Assembly: GCF_005222225.1 (NCBI RefSeq) | Contig: NZ_CP036536.1 | Span: 3,248,001-3,312,000, forward strand | Length of the DNA: 64,000 nucleotides | Direction of reading: 5' to 3' | DNA from: Salinimonas lutimaris | GTDB taxonomy: Bacteria; Pseudomonadota; Gammaproteobacteria; Enterobacterales; Alteromonadaceae | Part shown: piece after piece, positions 36,339-44,784 of the stretch | Numbering within the stretch: the first letter of the stretch is position 1 | Layout: each line of letters starts with the position of its first letter | Notes under the pieces: generated by a model | What the model saw: the letters and a program-made list of their open reading frames with translations, nothing else | Databases searched by the model: none | What the model was told of the DNA's origin: nothing | Made by a program: the position numbers and the translations under genes

Positions 36339-39300
36339 TCAGAAGTTGTAACGGGCGCTTAGTACAAAGCGGCGATCCAGCTCCTGTACAAAGAAGGTGT
36401 TGTTGTAGGTCCGGCCATACTGACGCTGACCTTCTTCAGTCAGGTTAATGACATCCAGACTTACCGTCAGATCTTCGTTGAAGTCGTAGCTTACGTTAAT
36501 ATCAATCTGCTCGTACTCATCCACAAACAGCGGGTTACGCACAGAAGAGACCGAACGGTTAACTTCATCCAGGAAAGCATCCCGCCAGTTATAGGCGATC
36601 CGCGCTGACAAACCATCTTTTTCATAAATAAGAACCAGGTTGGCACTGTCACTTAAGCCTTCCAGAGCAAACTGATCTACCGTTGGATCAGAGGCGATAT
36701 CATAGCCGATATCACCATCTACAATAGTGAAGTTAGCCTGATAACCAAATCCGCTTTCACCAAAGAAATGCTGCCAGGCCAGCTCGTAACCAGAGATACG
36801 CGCACTTTGGTTGTTGATGGGGCGAGTCAGCTCAAACAAGAATTCCGGATCGCCTTCACGGGCCAGAATATCGTAGGTACCAAATACCGCATCAGCAAAA
36901 CCCTGCGACTCATCAAACTCAGCCGCACCGCCCGGGAAGGCACTTGGGTTAGCCAGAATAGCCGCCATGGTAAAGAAGTTACGCTCGGTCACCGTCACGC
37001 CCTGCGCGTTCAGTGCTTCAACAGCATCACCTGATAATGTGCCCGGCTGACCTGAGTTGGGGTCAAGCAGGCCAAATAACGGTTCAGCCACCTGTTGCGT
37101 ACCCACAAAGTTGGCCACATCTTTACGGTAGTAACCCACTGAAATCATGCTAGATTCGCCGTAATACCATTCCAGTGACAAATCAAAGTTATTAGACTCC
37201 AACGGATCCAGCTTCGCATTACCTACATTACCTGATGGCGCACCTCCTAGCAGGGTTGGCCGGTTAGGGACATTCACACTGGTGGCGGCATACAACTGAT
37301 CATAGCTGGGGCGTGCCAGCGTCATGCTGTAGGACGCACGGGCTTTCAAATCATCAGTAATATTCACCGACAAATCGATATTCGGCAGCAGGTTCTCATA
37401 GCTGTGGTCCGCACTCAGCTGTACAACTTCATCACCCAGAATCAGGTTATAATCGTTATCTGACAACCACACAATATCAGTAGGCACTCGCTGGCTTGCG
37501 GTGGAGGTAACATCGGTTTTTTCGTAGCGGGCACCCACAACCAGGTTTACCGGCATGCCACCGACCTCGCCATCCATAGTCACCTGGGCATACGCCGAGA
37601 AAATATCTTCTTTGATGGTATTGTTATCAGACCCAGTAGCCGGCAGGTTACCGGCGGTAAAGCCATACATCGGTGCCATGACTTCAAGTAGCTCGACCGC
37701 ATTTCCCCGGAACGACACGCTGCCCAGCGGAATGGTAGGTGAGCCCGGCGGCTGCGCAATCGCATCCGCGCCTTCTACACCATTCATATCATGGTCTTCA
37801 AACGCACAGCCAGTGCAGGTGATATCCAGCAGACCTTCTGGCACATCCCCCGGGTTATCGACGCCCCAGCCGCCCAGAATTGCCTGAGTCGACAGACGAT
37901 TTTGCTGCATTTCAGTGGTCAGGTAGCCCACCCCGAAGTCCACGAAAAGATCGCCGCCTTTGTCCCATTTACCAGAAAACTGGAACTGATCCACACTGGA
38001 CTCCTGCGAAGACTGCGCGGTCTGCGATACCTGCGAGCCTACGTCCGGTAAATCAAAAATACCGTTGTTATTTCCTTTCAGGGTGTCATCGACCACAATA
38101 CTCGCCTGTGGAATCGAGCGGGAGAAGTCAGCGGTTTGCCAGCCTGCAGTGGCCCCTGCTACGTTAAAGCGGATTGAGTTTTTGCCATACGGCGCATTAC
38201 CACCACTGGTGGCTTTGGATGTCGCGGCATCAAAACGCAGATTCAGGTTATCATTGACCCACCAGTCAGCATTCACGCCAAAAGATTTCAGTTCATCTTT
38301 AGTGCCCAGTACCAGATTCTGGAAAAAGAAATCTTTACCGCCGTCGATATCCTCGGTCAGGCGAATCGGGGTGGCCACCAGCGGGTTACCGTCAAATTCT
38401 ACATCAGTAAACTGACGGGCAAACCAGATACCATCAACCAGCGAATTCGACTCCATTTCGTTGCGGGCATAAGAAGCATCAGCAGTCAGTGTTAACGTGT
38501 CTGAAGGTGCATACTGCAGCGTTACCATACCGTTGATACGTTCGCGGTTATCGCTGTTAGTGCCCAGCCCCAGGTTAGACGGAATGGCCACCAAAGTGCC
38601 GTCTGCCGGCGCATTGGTGATATTGGCATTCTGCATCCCCAGGGTTTCCAGCGCATCCGGGCCCCAGGTTTCTAAATCATAGCGTTCAACCGACATAGTC
38701 CGGCTGCCCGAATCCCGCTCCTGGTAAGAGCCAAATACTGACACCCCGAAGGTTTGATCGTCATTACTCCAGTTGGTTACACCACTGACTTCCGGCGTGA
38801 CACCATCACCACTTTCATCTTTCATGGCTTTGACCCCCACCGAGGCACGGTTTTCACCTTGTGTAAGCGGCTTCAGGGTATTGATATTAATAGTGGCACC
38901 GATACCACCTGAGGGAATGGCAGCCCGACCGGTTTTATACACTTCAATACCGCTGACACCTTCTGAGGCCAGGTTTGAAAAGTCAAACGAACGGGTGGTG
39001 CCGGTTGAGCCCTGATCCAGCGGGTTACCGGTAATCGATGATACGTTGGCAGCCGGCATCTGACGGCCGTTTAAGGTGATCAGGTTAAAGTTACCACCGA
39101 AACCACGTACGGTGACTTCAGAACCTTCACCGTTGACCCGGTTGATTGACACACCGGTAATACGTTGCAGTGATTCGGCCAGGTTAGTATCCGGGAACTT
39201 ACCCATATCTTCGGCTGAAATCGCATCCACCACCCCGGAGGACTGGCGTTTGACGTTCATGCTTTGAGACAGACTTCCCCTAACACCTCTAACTTCAATC

Positions 39301-39401
39301 TGTTCTACTTCTTCAGGCCCTTGCTGGGCAACAGCCTGTGCTGCAACCACGGTGTAAATTGCGCCGGTTACAGCTGCAGATATTTTTGATTTACTAAACA
39401 T
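36339..39401 (-). CDS. TonB-dependent outer-membrane receptor
   Basis: Encodes 1020 residues. A signal peptide (ending VVAAQAVAQQ) is followed by a TonB-box-like EQIEVRGVRGSL, a plug domain (DAISAEDMGKFPDTNLAESLQRI, VTVRGFG, NLITLNGRQMPA) and a long barrel ending in RFVLSARYNF. The VRGVRGSLSQSMNVKR front marks the large Xanthomonas/Caulobacter-type receptors used mostly for carbohydrates. Together with SapC, cupin-8 and TrpH genes and a ROK regulator, a sugar or glycan substrate is likely. No catabolic gene nearby identifies it. Confidence 0.93.
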   Translation of the reverse strand: MFSKSKISAAVTGAIYTVVAAQAVAQQGPEEVEQIEVRGVRGSLSQSMNVKRQSSGVVDAISAEDMGKFPDTNLAESLQRITGVSINRVNGEGSEVTVRGFGGNFNLITLNGRQMPAANVSSITGNPLDQGSTGTTRSFDFSNLASEGVSGIEVYKTGRAAIPSGGIGATININTLKPLTQGENRASVGVKAMKDESGDGVTPEVSGVTNWSNDDQTFGVSVFGSYQERDSGSRTMSVERYDLETWGPDALETLGMQNANITNAPADGTLVAIPSNLGLGTNSDNRERINGMVTLQYAPSDTLTLTADASYARNEMESNSLVDGIWFARQFTDVEFDGNPLVATPIRLTEDIDGGKDFFFQNLVLGTKDELKSFGVNADWWVNDNLNLRFDAATSKATSGGNAPYGKNSIRFNVAGATAGWQTADFSRSIPQASIVVDDTLKGNNNGIFDLPDVGSQVSQTAQSSQESSVDQFQFSGKWDKGGDLFVDFGVGYLTTEMQQNRLSTQAILGGWGVDNPGDVPEGLLDITCTGCAFEDHDMNGVEGADAIAQPPGSPTIPLGSVSFRGNAVELLEVMAPMYGFTAGNLPATGSDNNTIKEDIFSAYAQVTMDGEVGGMPVNLVVGARYEKTDVTSTASQRVPTDIVWLSDNDYNLILGDEVVQLSADHSYENLLPNIDLSVNITDDLKARASYSMTLARPSYDQLYAATSVNVPNRPTLLGGAPSGNVGNAKLDPLESNNFDLSLEWYYGESSMISVGYYRKDVANFVGTQQVAEPLFGLLDPNSGQPGTLSGDAVEALNAQGVTVTERNFFTMAAILANPSAFPGGAAEFDESQGFADAVFGTYDILAREGDPEFLFELTRPINNQSARISGYELAWQHFFGESGFGYQANFTIVDGDIGYDIASDPTVDQFALEGLSDSANLVLIYEKDGLSARIAYNWRDAFLDEVNRSVSSVRNPLFVDEYEQIDINVSYDFNEDLTVSLDVINLTEEGQRQYGRTYNNTFFVQELDRRFVLSARYNF

Positions 39402-39468
39402 AGTTGGTTTCCAGTTGAGATATACACGTTTGTGCGAACGCGTTATGTCAGCCTTTTTGTTTCACCAC

Positions 39469-39492
39469 TTACTTTCACCAGGTTGAAAGTAA
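39469..39492. repeat. Inverted repeat in the receptor leader
   Basis: TTACTTTCA and TGAAAGTAA are perfect nine-base reverse complements around CCAGGT. It lies between the predicted promoter and the receptor start, so it would also fold in the mRNA. It may be an operator or a leader hairpin. Confidence 0.6.
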
Positions 39493-39602
39493 TAAAAGGC
39501 ACTTCATGACCACGCGGCTCGTCGTGCAACCATTCGAAATCCGCGTCCCCTCGTCTTTCGAATATGTCTGCCAAGACACTGTTAACCAAATGTAACCCCT
39601 AC

Positions 39603-39631
39603 GTTATAAACGCCAGTAAAAAAGAATTCAA
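39603..39631 (-). promoter_or_regulatory. Predicted promoter of the receptor gene
   Basis: On the minus strand TTGAAT (39631-39626) and TATAAC (39608-39603) are separated by 17 bases, a good sigma-70 match (four and five of six). The large inverted repeat begins two bases upstream of the -35 element. Confidence 0.62.
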
Positions 39632-39633
39632 GC

Positions 39634-39658
39634 ACTTTGTTAAAAAACTTAACAAAGT
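39634..39658. promoter_or_regulatory. Perfect palindromic operator candidate
   Basis: The arms ACTTTGTTAA (39634-39643) and TTAACAAAGT (39649-39658) are exact reverse complements with a five-base AAAAC spacer. It is next to the receptor -35 element and about 135 bases before the ROK start. A symmetric AT-rich site of this size suits a ROK-family dimer. That the ROK protein binds it is inference. Confidence 0.68.
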
Positions 39659-39793
39659 TAATATTCACTGTAGTTTTTACTGATTTTTCATGCAAATAAT
39701 AAATACAGCATTAAGGGAAATCAGGCGCCGGGTCGTCGCTACGGATACACCCCTGAATGTTATTTTTTTGTATTTTTACTGGTTTTACGGATT

Positions 39794-40858
39794 ATGAAAC
39801 CCCACCATTTTTCATACATTGCCACCCGCAATGCGCAGGATGTGCTGCAGGCATTACAGCAAACCGGACCGTGCAGCCGGGCGATGCTGGCACAGGTGAC
39901 CGGGTTATCCCGGCCAACGATTTCTCAGGCAGCCCAGCGACTTGAGTCTCTGCAACTGATTCGGGCCACCGACCGGCGCACCCGCGGTCAGGGCCGTGCC
40001 GGTATCATCTATGAAATGAATGATGCGCATGGTGTTGTGGTATCCGTGGCTCTTGACTCACAGCATGGTCAGATTGCGTTTTTTTCGCTCTCTGGCGCGG
40101 TTCTTTTTGAGCAATGTTTTGTGATTACCAGCGAACACGACAAAACCGAGCTATTGGCACTGCTAGAGCAAGGGATAGAGACAGGTATGGCTGATACCGG
40201 CCTGCCGATACTGGCCATTGGCATTTCTGTTGCTGCGCCTGTTGACCCGGATAACCATCAGGTGGTCCAGGTGCCTTTACTGCCATTTGCCCAGGCCGGC
40301 AATACACCATTTAAGCAACATCTTGAAGACTGCTTCAGGGTTCCCTGCGTGATTGATAACGACGTTAACTGGGCTGCGCTTGCAGAAGCCCGCCGCGGCA
40401 GCGCTACTCATTATCACCACTTTATATGTATTTATCTTGGCCGGGGCATCGGCGCAGGTATCTACCTGGGCGGGCAATTAATCAAAGGCAGTAACGGGCT
40501 GGCCGGCGAACTGGGATACGTAAAGGTGGATGGCCGTACTAACTTACAGGACTTTGTCAGCACGGCGTTTCATGGCGCGCCTGAAAACTGGCAGGCAGAT
40601 CAGGTTGATCAGGCTATCAGGCATATTGCCCATGTACTTGGCACCGCTGTTATCATGTTAAACCCCGATGCCCTTATCCTTACCGGTCCGTTGTGTCAGT
40701 ATTCTGCCCTGCTTGAACAGCTGACCGCCAACATCAAACAGGAAATGCTGCGACCCCTGCCTCTGCATATCAGTGAGATGCCAGCCAGGGCATCACTGGA
40801 TGGCGCGGCCAGCGGCGCTTACTTTCACTATCTGACACAACTGGGCTTTACGCTGTAA
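39794..40858 (+). CDS. ROK family transcriptional regulator
   Basis: Encodes 354 residues. Residues 10-65 form a winged helix (AMLAQVTGLSRPTISQAAQRLESLQL). The rest is a ROK sugar-kinase-like fold: VSVALDSQHGQIAFF, VIDNDVNWAALAEARRG, FICIYLGRGIGAGIYLGGQLIKG and GLAGELGYV. The usual ROK zinc site (ExGH then CxCGxxGC) is absent; after GELGY the sequence has no cysteine cluster. It is probably a repressor of the divergent receptor gene and possibly the sapC operon, with a sugar as effector. Confidence 0.88.
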   Translation: MKPHHFSYIATRNAQDVLQALQQTGPCSRAMLAQVTGLSRPTISQAAQRLESLQLIRATDRRTRGQGRAGIIYEMNDAHGVVVSVALDSQHGQIAFFSLSGAVLFEQCFVITSEHDKTELLALLEQGIETGMADTGLPILAIGISVAAPVDPDNHQVVQVPLLPFAQAGNTPFKQHLEDCFRVPCVIDNDVNWAALAEARRGSATHYHHFICIYLGRGIGAGIYLGGQLIKGSNGLAGELGYVKVDGRTNLQDFVSTAFHGAPENWQADQVDQAIRHIAHVLGTAVIMLNPDALILTGPLCQYSALLEQLTANIKQEMLRPLPLHISEMPARASLDGAASGAYFHYLTQLGFTL

Positions 40859-40866
40859 ATTAAGAT

Positions 40867-40899
40867 CTTAAGGTTAATTTAAGATTTCTTTGTTATGCT
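40867..40899 (+). promoter_or_regulatory. PmrA-box-type promoter 1 (regulator/kinase operon)
   Basis: CTTAAG-GTTAA-TTTAAG (40867-40883) matches the PmrA/BasR box YTTAAK-N5-YTTAAK. TATGCT (40894-40899) follows after 10 bases as a -10 element. The same architecture recurs at 44719 and 47968. This copy would make the regulator autoregulated. Confidence 0.82.
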
Positions 40900-40929
40900 T
40901 TTTTCAGGTAAAACAACAAAGAATGCTTA

Positions 40930-41598
40930 ATGCGTGTATTGCTGGTTGAAGACGACCGTCCGTTATCTGAAGCGCTGACCCGTTCCCTGCGAAGGGCAAA
41001 TTATGTGGTCGACTGCGTATATGGTGGGCAGCAGGCATTACTCACCCTGGGTGCACAGCAAACCGACCTGGTGATTCTGGATCTGGGCCTGCCGGATATG
41101 GACGGCTTGCAGGTTCTCAAAAGCTTACGTTTGAAACATAAATCATTGCCGGTAATCATTCTAACTGCCAGGGACAAAATCACTGACAAAATTCTGGGCC
41201 TGGATGCGGGGGCTGATGATTACCTGCCCAAACCCTTTGAAATGGATGAGCTACTGGCCCGTCTGCGGGTCATGGAGCGCCGTCTGGGTACCGCTGCATC
41301 CAGTATTATTCAGCTGGCTAATGTCAGTCTCAATACCCATACGCTTGAGCTTTTGGTTGATGAGCATGCCATTCAGCTGTCGCGTCGCGAACTGATGCTG
41401 CTTAAAGCACTGATGGAAAATGCCGGGCGGGTTCAGTCCAAAGCACAGCTTGAGTCACGTCTGTATGAATGGGGCGAGGAGGTGGCCAGTAACACCATTG
41501 AGGTACATATCCATCATTTGCGTAAAAAATTACCCGCCGACTTTATCCGTACCATTCGTGGCGTAGGCTATTGCATCCACAGCGGAGCCTCCCGTTGA
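40930..41598 (+). CDS. OmpR-family response regulator, PmrA/QseB type
   Basis: Encodes 222 residues. The receiver domain has the acidic pair D8/D9, phosphoacceptor D51 (LVILDLGLPDMDG) and K in DDYLPKPF. The C-terminal winged helix carries SRRELMLLKALMENAGRVQSK and IEVHIHHLRKKL. Length and sequence fit the PmrA/BasR/QseB group. The stop overlaps the start of the kinase gene. PmrA-type boxes before this gene and two further operons point to its regulon. Confidence 0.92.
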   Translation: MRVLLVEDDRPLSEALTRSLRRANYVVDCVYGGQQALLTLGAQQTDLVILDLGLPDMDGLQVLKSLRLKHKSLPVIILTARDKITDKILGLDAGADDYLPKPFEMDELLARLRVMERRLGTAASSIIQLANVSLNTHTLELLVDEHAIQLSRRELMLLKALMENAGRVQSKAQLESRLYEWGEEVASNTIEVHIHHLRKKLPADFIRTIRGVGYCIHSGASR

Positions 41599-42902
41599 CC
41601 TCTATTCGCCGGTATTTATTACTACTGCTGATAAGTGCGCTGGTTCTGATTATATTCAGTGCAGCCATTCACGGCTATCGGGCTGCCGGCGCGGTCAGCG
41701 CACAACTGCTGGATAATGAATTAAAAAGTGTATTGCATACCGTTGCACTTAGTCATGGCTACCCCTCTCCCGGGCAAGACGATTCGCCGATAGCCTACCA
41801 AATATGGCAAAACAACCGGTTGCTGGCGCACTCTGATAATATACCGGCGACGGCATTGCCCGGTCTGGGCAACAGCGCTTTTTCTGACATCAATTTTAAT
41901 AATCAGCGCTGGCGGGTATATTCCCGCCCCATTCCAACAACCGATATCACGGTGGTGGTTGCCCAGCCACTGCAAAACCGGGTCAGTCTGACCGAAAACC
42001 TGATTACCGCCGCCATTACGCCCTTTATTATCAGTGTTCCCTTGCTGGCGCTGATAATCTTTTTGTCTATCAGCCGCGGCCTGGGGCCACTAAAATCTCT
42101 GTCACAACAGTTATCAGCACGTAAGGGCAAGGATTTGTCGCTGATAAAACTGCGCCAGACCCCCACCGAACTGACCCCTGTGGTGGATACACTCAATTCC
42201 ATGTTTGTACGCCTCAATGATGCGTTTGAGCGCGAGCAGCAATTTGCCTCCAATGCTGCCCATGAACTGCGCACCCCGCTCAGCGTGATGAAAATTAATC
42301 TGCATAACCTGGCCGGTCAGTTACCAGAGCCCAGCGCACAGCTAGATGCCATAGCGCAGGATACTAACCGTATGATTCATGTGGTTAATCAGATATTACT
42401 ACTGAGCCGCACCAGCCCGGAGCTGTTCAATCAACAGCTTTGTAGTGTCGATATTGTCGCGGTCGCGCAAAAGCTAATTGCTGACATGTACAGTAAAATT
42501 GATGCCCGGCAACAGGACATCAGCCTGACAGGCGAACAGGGGCTGGTTGCCAGTACTGAATTTACCTTGTATACGTTATTGCAAAACCTGGTCGGTAATG
42601 CCAACAACTATGCACCTGTCGGGGCTACGATTGAAGTGAGCGTGATGCAGGATGAGCAGTATGTGACACTGGCTGTTGATGATTCCGGTCCGGGTATAGA
42701 CGAAGCAGAGCGACAAAATGTGTTGCAGCGATTTTATCGTGATCATCACCAAACCCTGTACAAGTCAGCCGGTAGCGGTCTGGGGCTGGCCATTGTCAGT
42801 CAGATTGTTGAATTGCATCAGGCTACTGTGACGCTGGATAAGTCACATTTGGGCGGGCTGCGGGTTGCCGTACGTTTTGCCCGATATGAAGAGTCGGCAT
42901 GA
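41595..42902 (+). CDS. Sensor histidine kinase, PmrB/QseC type
   Basis: Encodes 435 residues from the TTG at 41595, which overlaps the regulator stop (TTGA) and has GGAG seven bases upstream. Two membrane segments flank a periplasmic sensor of about 125 residues. The H box is AAHELRTPLSVMKINLHNL, the N box NLVGNANNYAP, and the G boxes DDSGPGIDE and GSGLGLAIVSQI. The sensor region lacks an obvious PmrB-type ExxE iron motif, so the signal is not clear. It is the cognate kinase of the upstream regulator and overlaps the cupredoxin start by 4 bases. Confidence 0.92.
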   Translation: MTSIRRYLLLLLISALVLIIFSAAIHGYRAAGAVSAQLLDNELKSVLHTVALSHGYPSPGQDDSPIAYQIWQNNRLLAHSDNIPATALPGLGNSAFSDINFNNQRWRVYSRPIPTTDITVVVAQPLQNRVSLTENLITAAITPFIISVPLLALIIFLSISRGLGPLKSLSQQLSARKGKDLSLIKLRQTPTELTPVVDTLNSMFVRLNDAFEREQQFASNAAHELRTPLSVMKINLHNLAGQLPEPSAQLDAIAQDTNRMIHVVNQILLLSRTSPELFNQQLCSVDIVAVAQKLIADMYSKIDARQQDISLTGEQGLVASTEFTLYTLLQNLVGNANNYAPVGATIEVSVMQDEQYVTLAVDDSGPGIDEAERQNVLQRFYRDHHQTLYKSAGSGLGLAIVSQIVELHQATVTLDKSHLGGLRVAVRFARYEESA

Positions 42903-43249
42903 AACGGGTTTATCTGCTATTTATGATCATAGCCCTGATACCAGCCCTGGTCAGAGCGGCCAGCCTGCCCGAATTTGTCATTGAAATTAAAAATAATCTC
43001 TTTGTTCCTCAGGTCATCACCATTCCGGCTAATACCAAGGTGCGCCTGACATTTATTAACCACGACTCCACGCCCGAAGAAATTGACAGTTTTGATCTTA
43101 ACCGGGAAAAAGTAATTTTTGGTCAGCGCCGGGGGACGATTTATGTGGGCCCCCTGCCCGCCGGTGAATATCGCTTTTTTGGTGAATATCACCCTAACAC
43201 GGCAATTGGCAAAGTGATCGTGGCCAGCGAGGTGAGCCATGCTCATTAA
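42899..43249 (+). CDS. Cupredoxin-like exported protein
   Basis: Encodes 116 residues with a signal peptide (ending LVRAA). The mature part is a cupredoxin-1-like beta sandwich: FVIEIKNNLFVPQVITIPANTKVRLTF is the typical front, then GPLPAGEYRFFGEYHP. The classical type 1 copper Cys-His-Met set is missing. Similar proteins accompany FTR1-type iron permeases as periplasmic metal-handling partners. It overlaps the next gene, an FTR1-like protein, by 11 bases. Confidence 0.83.
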   Translation: MKRVYLLFMIIALIPALVRAASLPEFVIEIKNNLFVPQVITIPANTKVRLTFINHDSTPEEIDSFDLNREKVIFGQRRGTIYVGPLPAGEYRFFGEYHPNTAIGKVIVASEVSHAH

Positions 43250-44009
43250 CACCGTTATTTTATTTATTCGCGACACCCTGCCGGTGTTTTTGCTGGTCAG
43301 TCTGCTACTTAGCTTTGTCTCTGTTCCCCGCTATGCGGTATTAAGTGGGGTAGGCAGTGGCGGGCTGCTGGCACTGCTCGTTTATCTTGGCCTGGACGGA
43401 CTACTGGCTATCGGTGATGGCAACGGGCTGGAATGGCTGAAAATTGGCGCTTTGCTGCTTGGGTGGCTGGCGCTTGTGGTCAGTTTACTGGCCATGGAGC
43501 AGCAATGTTCAAATCAGTTCAAAGCACTGGCGCTGGGTTTGATGGCTGCACTGTTTACCTTACCTAACGCTATTCACTTTCTGATCTATTCACTGGCCTA
43601 CTGGCCAGGCGCCCAGTCAGGCTCGGCGATGATGCTGGGCACCGTCATTGGTCTGGGCATCAGCCTGAGTCTTGCGATCCTGCTCAACATGCTGTTGTCC
43701 GGGCTGACACCGGCATTTGTACGGGCATTGCTGCTGTGTGCATTTTGCGCAGGACAGGTGGCTGCGATCGCCAATATGCTCGAACAAATAAACTGGCTGC
43801 CTGATCAGACCCGGATTTGGAACACCGCCGGATGGCTGAAAGATGAAAGTGAATACGGGCATCTGTTTAATGCCCTGTTTGGTTATGAGGAAACGCCTTC
43901 ACAGGCTTACCTGATAACCTACTGTGTGGCCTTTTTGATTCCGCTGGTCGCCGCGATTGCTTTTAGAAAGCACTCGGTATTTTTATATGTTAAGGCAGGT
44001 GAACAATGA
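43239..44009 (+). CDS. FTR1-like membrane protein lacking REGLE motifs
   Basis: Encodes 256 residues with about seven membrane segments. The front (FIRDTLPVFLLVSLLLSF) aligns in position with the FTR1 first segment, where iron permeases have REGLE; here it reads RDTLP, and the second REGxE position is not recognisable. The overall pattern and the cupredoxin partner suggest an FTR1 relative that has lost the iron-coordinating glutamates. The substrate is unknown. It may transport something else or act as a sensor partner. It overlaps the next gene by 4 bases. Confidence 0.72.
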   Translation: MLINTVILFIRDTLPVFLLVSLLLSFVSVPRYAVLSGVGSGGLLALLVYLGLDGLLAIGDGNGLEWLKIGALLLGWLALVVSLLAMEQQCSNQFKALALGLMAALFTLPNAIHFLIYSLAYWPGAQSGSAMMLGTVIGLGISLSLAILLNMLLSGLTPAFVRALLLCAFCAGQVAAIANMLEQINWLPDQTRIWNTAGWLKDESEYGHLFNALFGYEETPSQAYLITYCVAFLIPLVAAIAFRKHSVFLYVKAGEQ

Positions 44010-44704
44010 AACGTCGTTTACTGCCGGTACTTTGGCTACTCCTTCTATCGCCGCTTTGCCGGGCAGACAACTTCACCGTTGATAAAGTTTATCATCCCTA
44101 TGTACTGCCTTTTGAGCGTGAATTTGAATGGCGCCTGACCTCACGCCAGAACGACGACGGCAATGTACTGATGCAGCGATTTTCCTATGGGCATGCATTG
44201 TCAGAGCGCATCATTCTGGAGGGATATGTGGTGGGCTCACGGGATCAAAATGGCGATTTTGGGATGCAGGCCTGGGAGCTGGAGACACGCTGGATGCTCA
44301 CCGAACAGGGGCGCTACTGGGCAGACTGGGGGGCGCTGTTTGAACTGGAAAAAGAACATCAGACTGATAACTGGGAATTTAAAGCCGGACTACTGACCGA
44401 AAAAGAATTCGGGCGCACCAGTCTGACCACCAACCTCACCCTCGTCTACGAATGGGGACAGTCTGTGCCTAGTGAGTTTGAAGGTGAATTCAAGCTTAAA
44501 TACCGGTATCGCTGGATCCCTGAGATTCAGCCGGCCATAGAATTTTATGCGGCCGAAGATTTTATCGGACTGGGTCCGGCATTTATGGGGATCCGCCGGT
44601 TTGACGGCCAGCGCCAGCTGAAATGGGAACTTGGGTTTATTGCAGGTCTGAACGGTGATACCAAGGACCATACCCTGCGCATGTCAGTGGAATATGAATT
44701 TTAG
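44006..44704 (+). CDS. Predicted outer-membrane beta-barrel protein
   Basis: Encodes 232 residues with a signal peptide (ending LCRA). The mature protein alternates amphipathic strands (EREFEWRLTSRQ, AWELETRWML, FEGEFKLKYRYRW, WELGFIAGL) and ends in RMSVEYEF, with the terminal Phe expected of outer-membrane barrels. It is the last gene of the regulator-kinase operon. No exact family recognised. It may act as a porin or metal-binding surface protein. Confidence 0.75.
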   Translation: MKRRLLPVLWLLLLSPLCRADNFTVDKVYHPYVLPFEREFEWRLTSRQNDDGNVLMQRFSYGHALSERIILEGYVVGSRDQNGDFGMQAWELETRWMLTEQGRYWADWGALFELEKEHQTDNWEFKAGLLTEKEFGRTSLTTNLTLVYEWGQSVPSEFEGEFKLKYRYRWIPEIQPAIEFYAAEDFIGLGPAFMGIRRFDGQRQLKWELGFIAGLNGDTKDHTLRMSVEYEF

Positions 44705-44718
44705 GACGGGCTGGCAGA

Positions 44719-44751
44719 CTTAAGGTTGCCTTAAGTTTGACGGCATAAAGT
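44719..44751 (+). promoter_or_regulatory. PmrA-box-type promoter 2 (glycosyltransferase operon)
   Basis: CTTAAG-GTTGC-CTTAAG (44719-44735) is a perfect PmrA box. TAAAGT (44746-44751) follows after 10 bases, the same spacing as at the other two sites. It lies 33 bases before the GT2 start. Confidence 0.84.
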
Positions 44752-44784
44752 AGTCGGCATCTTGTGAATAACATCAGGTGTCCC

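Larger units (their letters stand above)
39402..39793. other. Divergent regulatory region, receptor gene / ROK gene
   Basis: 392 bases without a gene, AT-rich, holding a promoter-like pair for the receptor gene and two separate inverted repeats (listed individually). The long receptor leader (about 190 bases from the predicted start) leaves room for RNA-level control. Confidence 0.7.
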
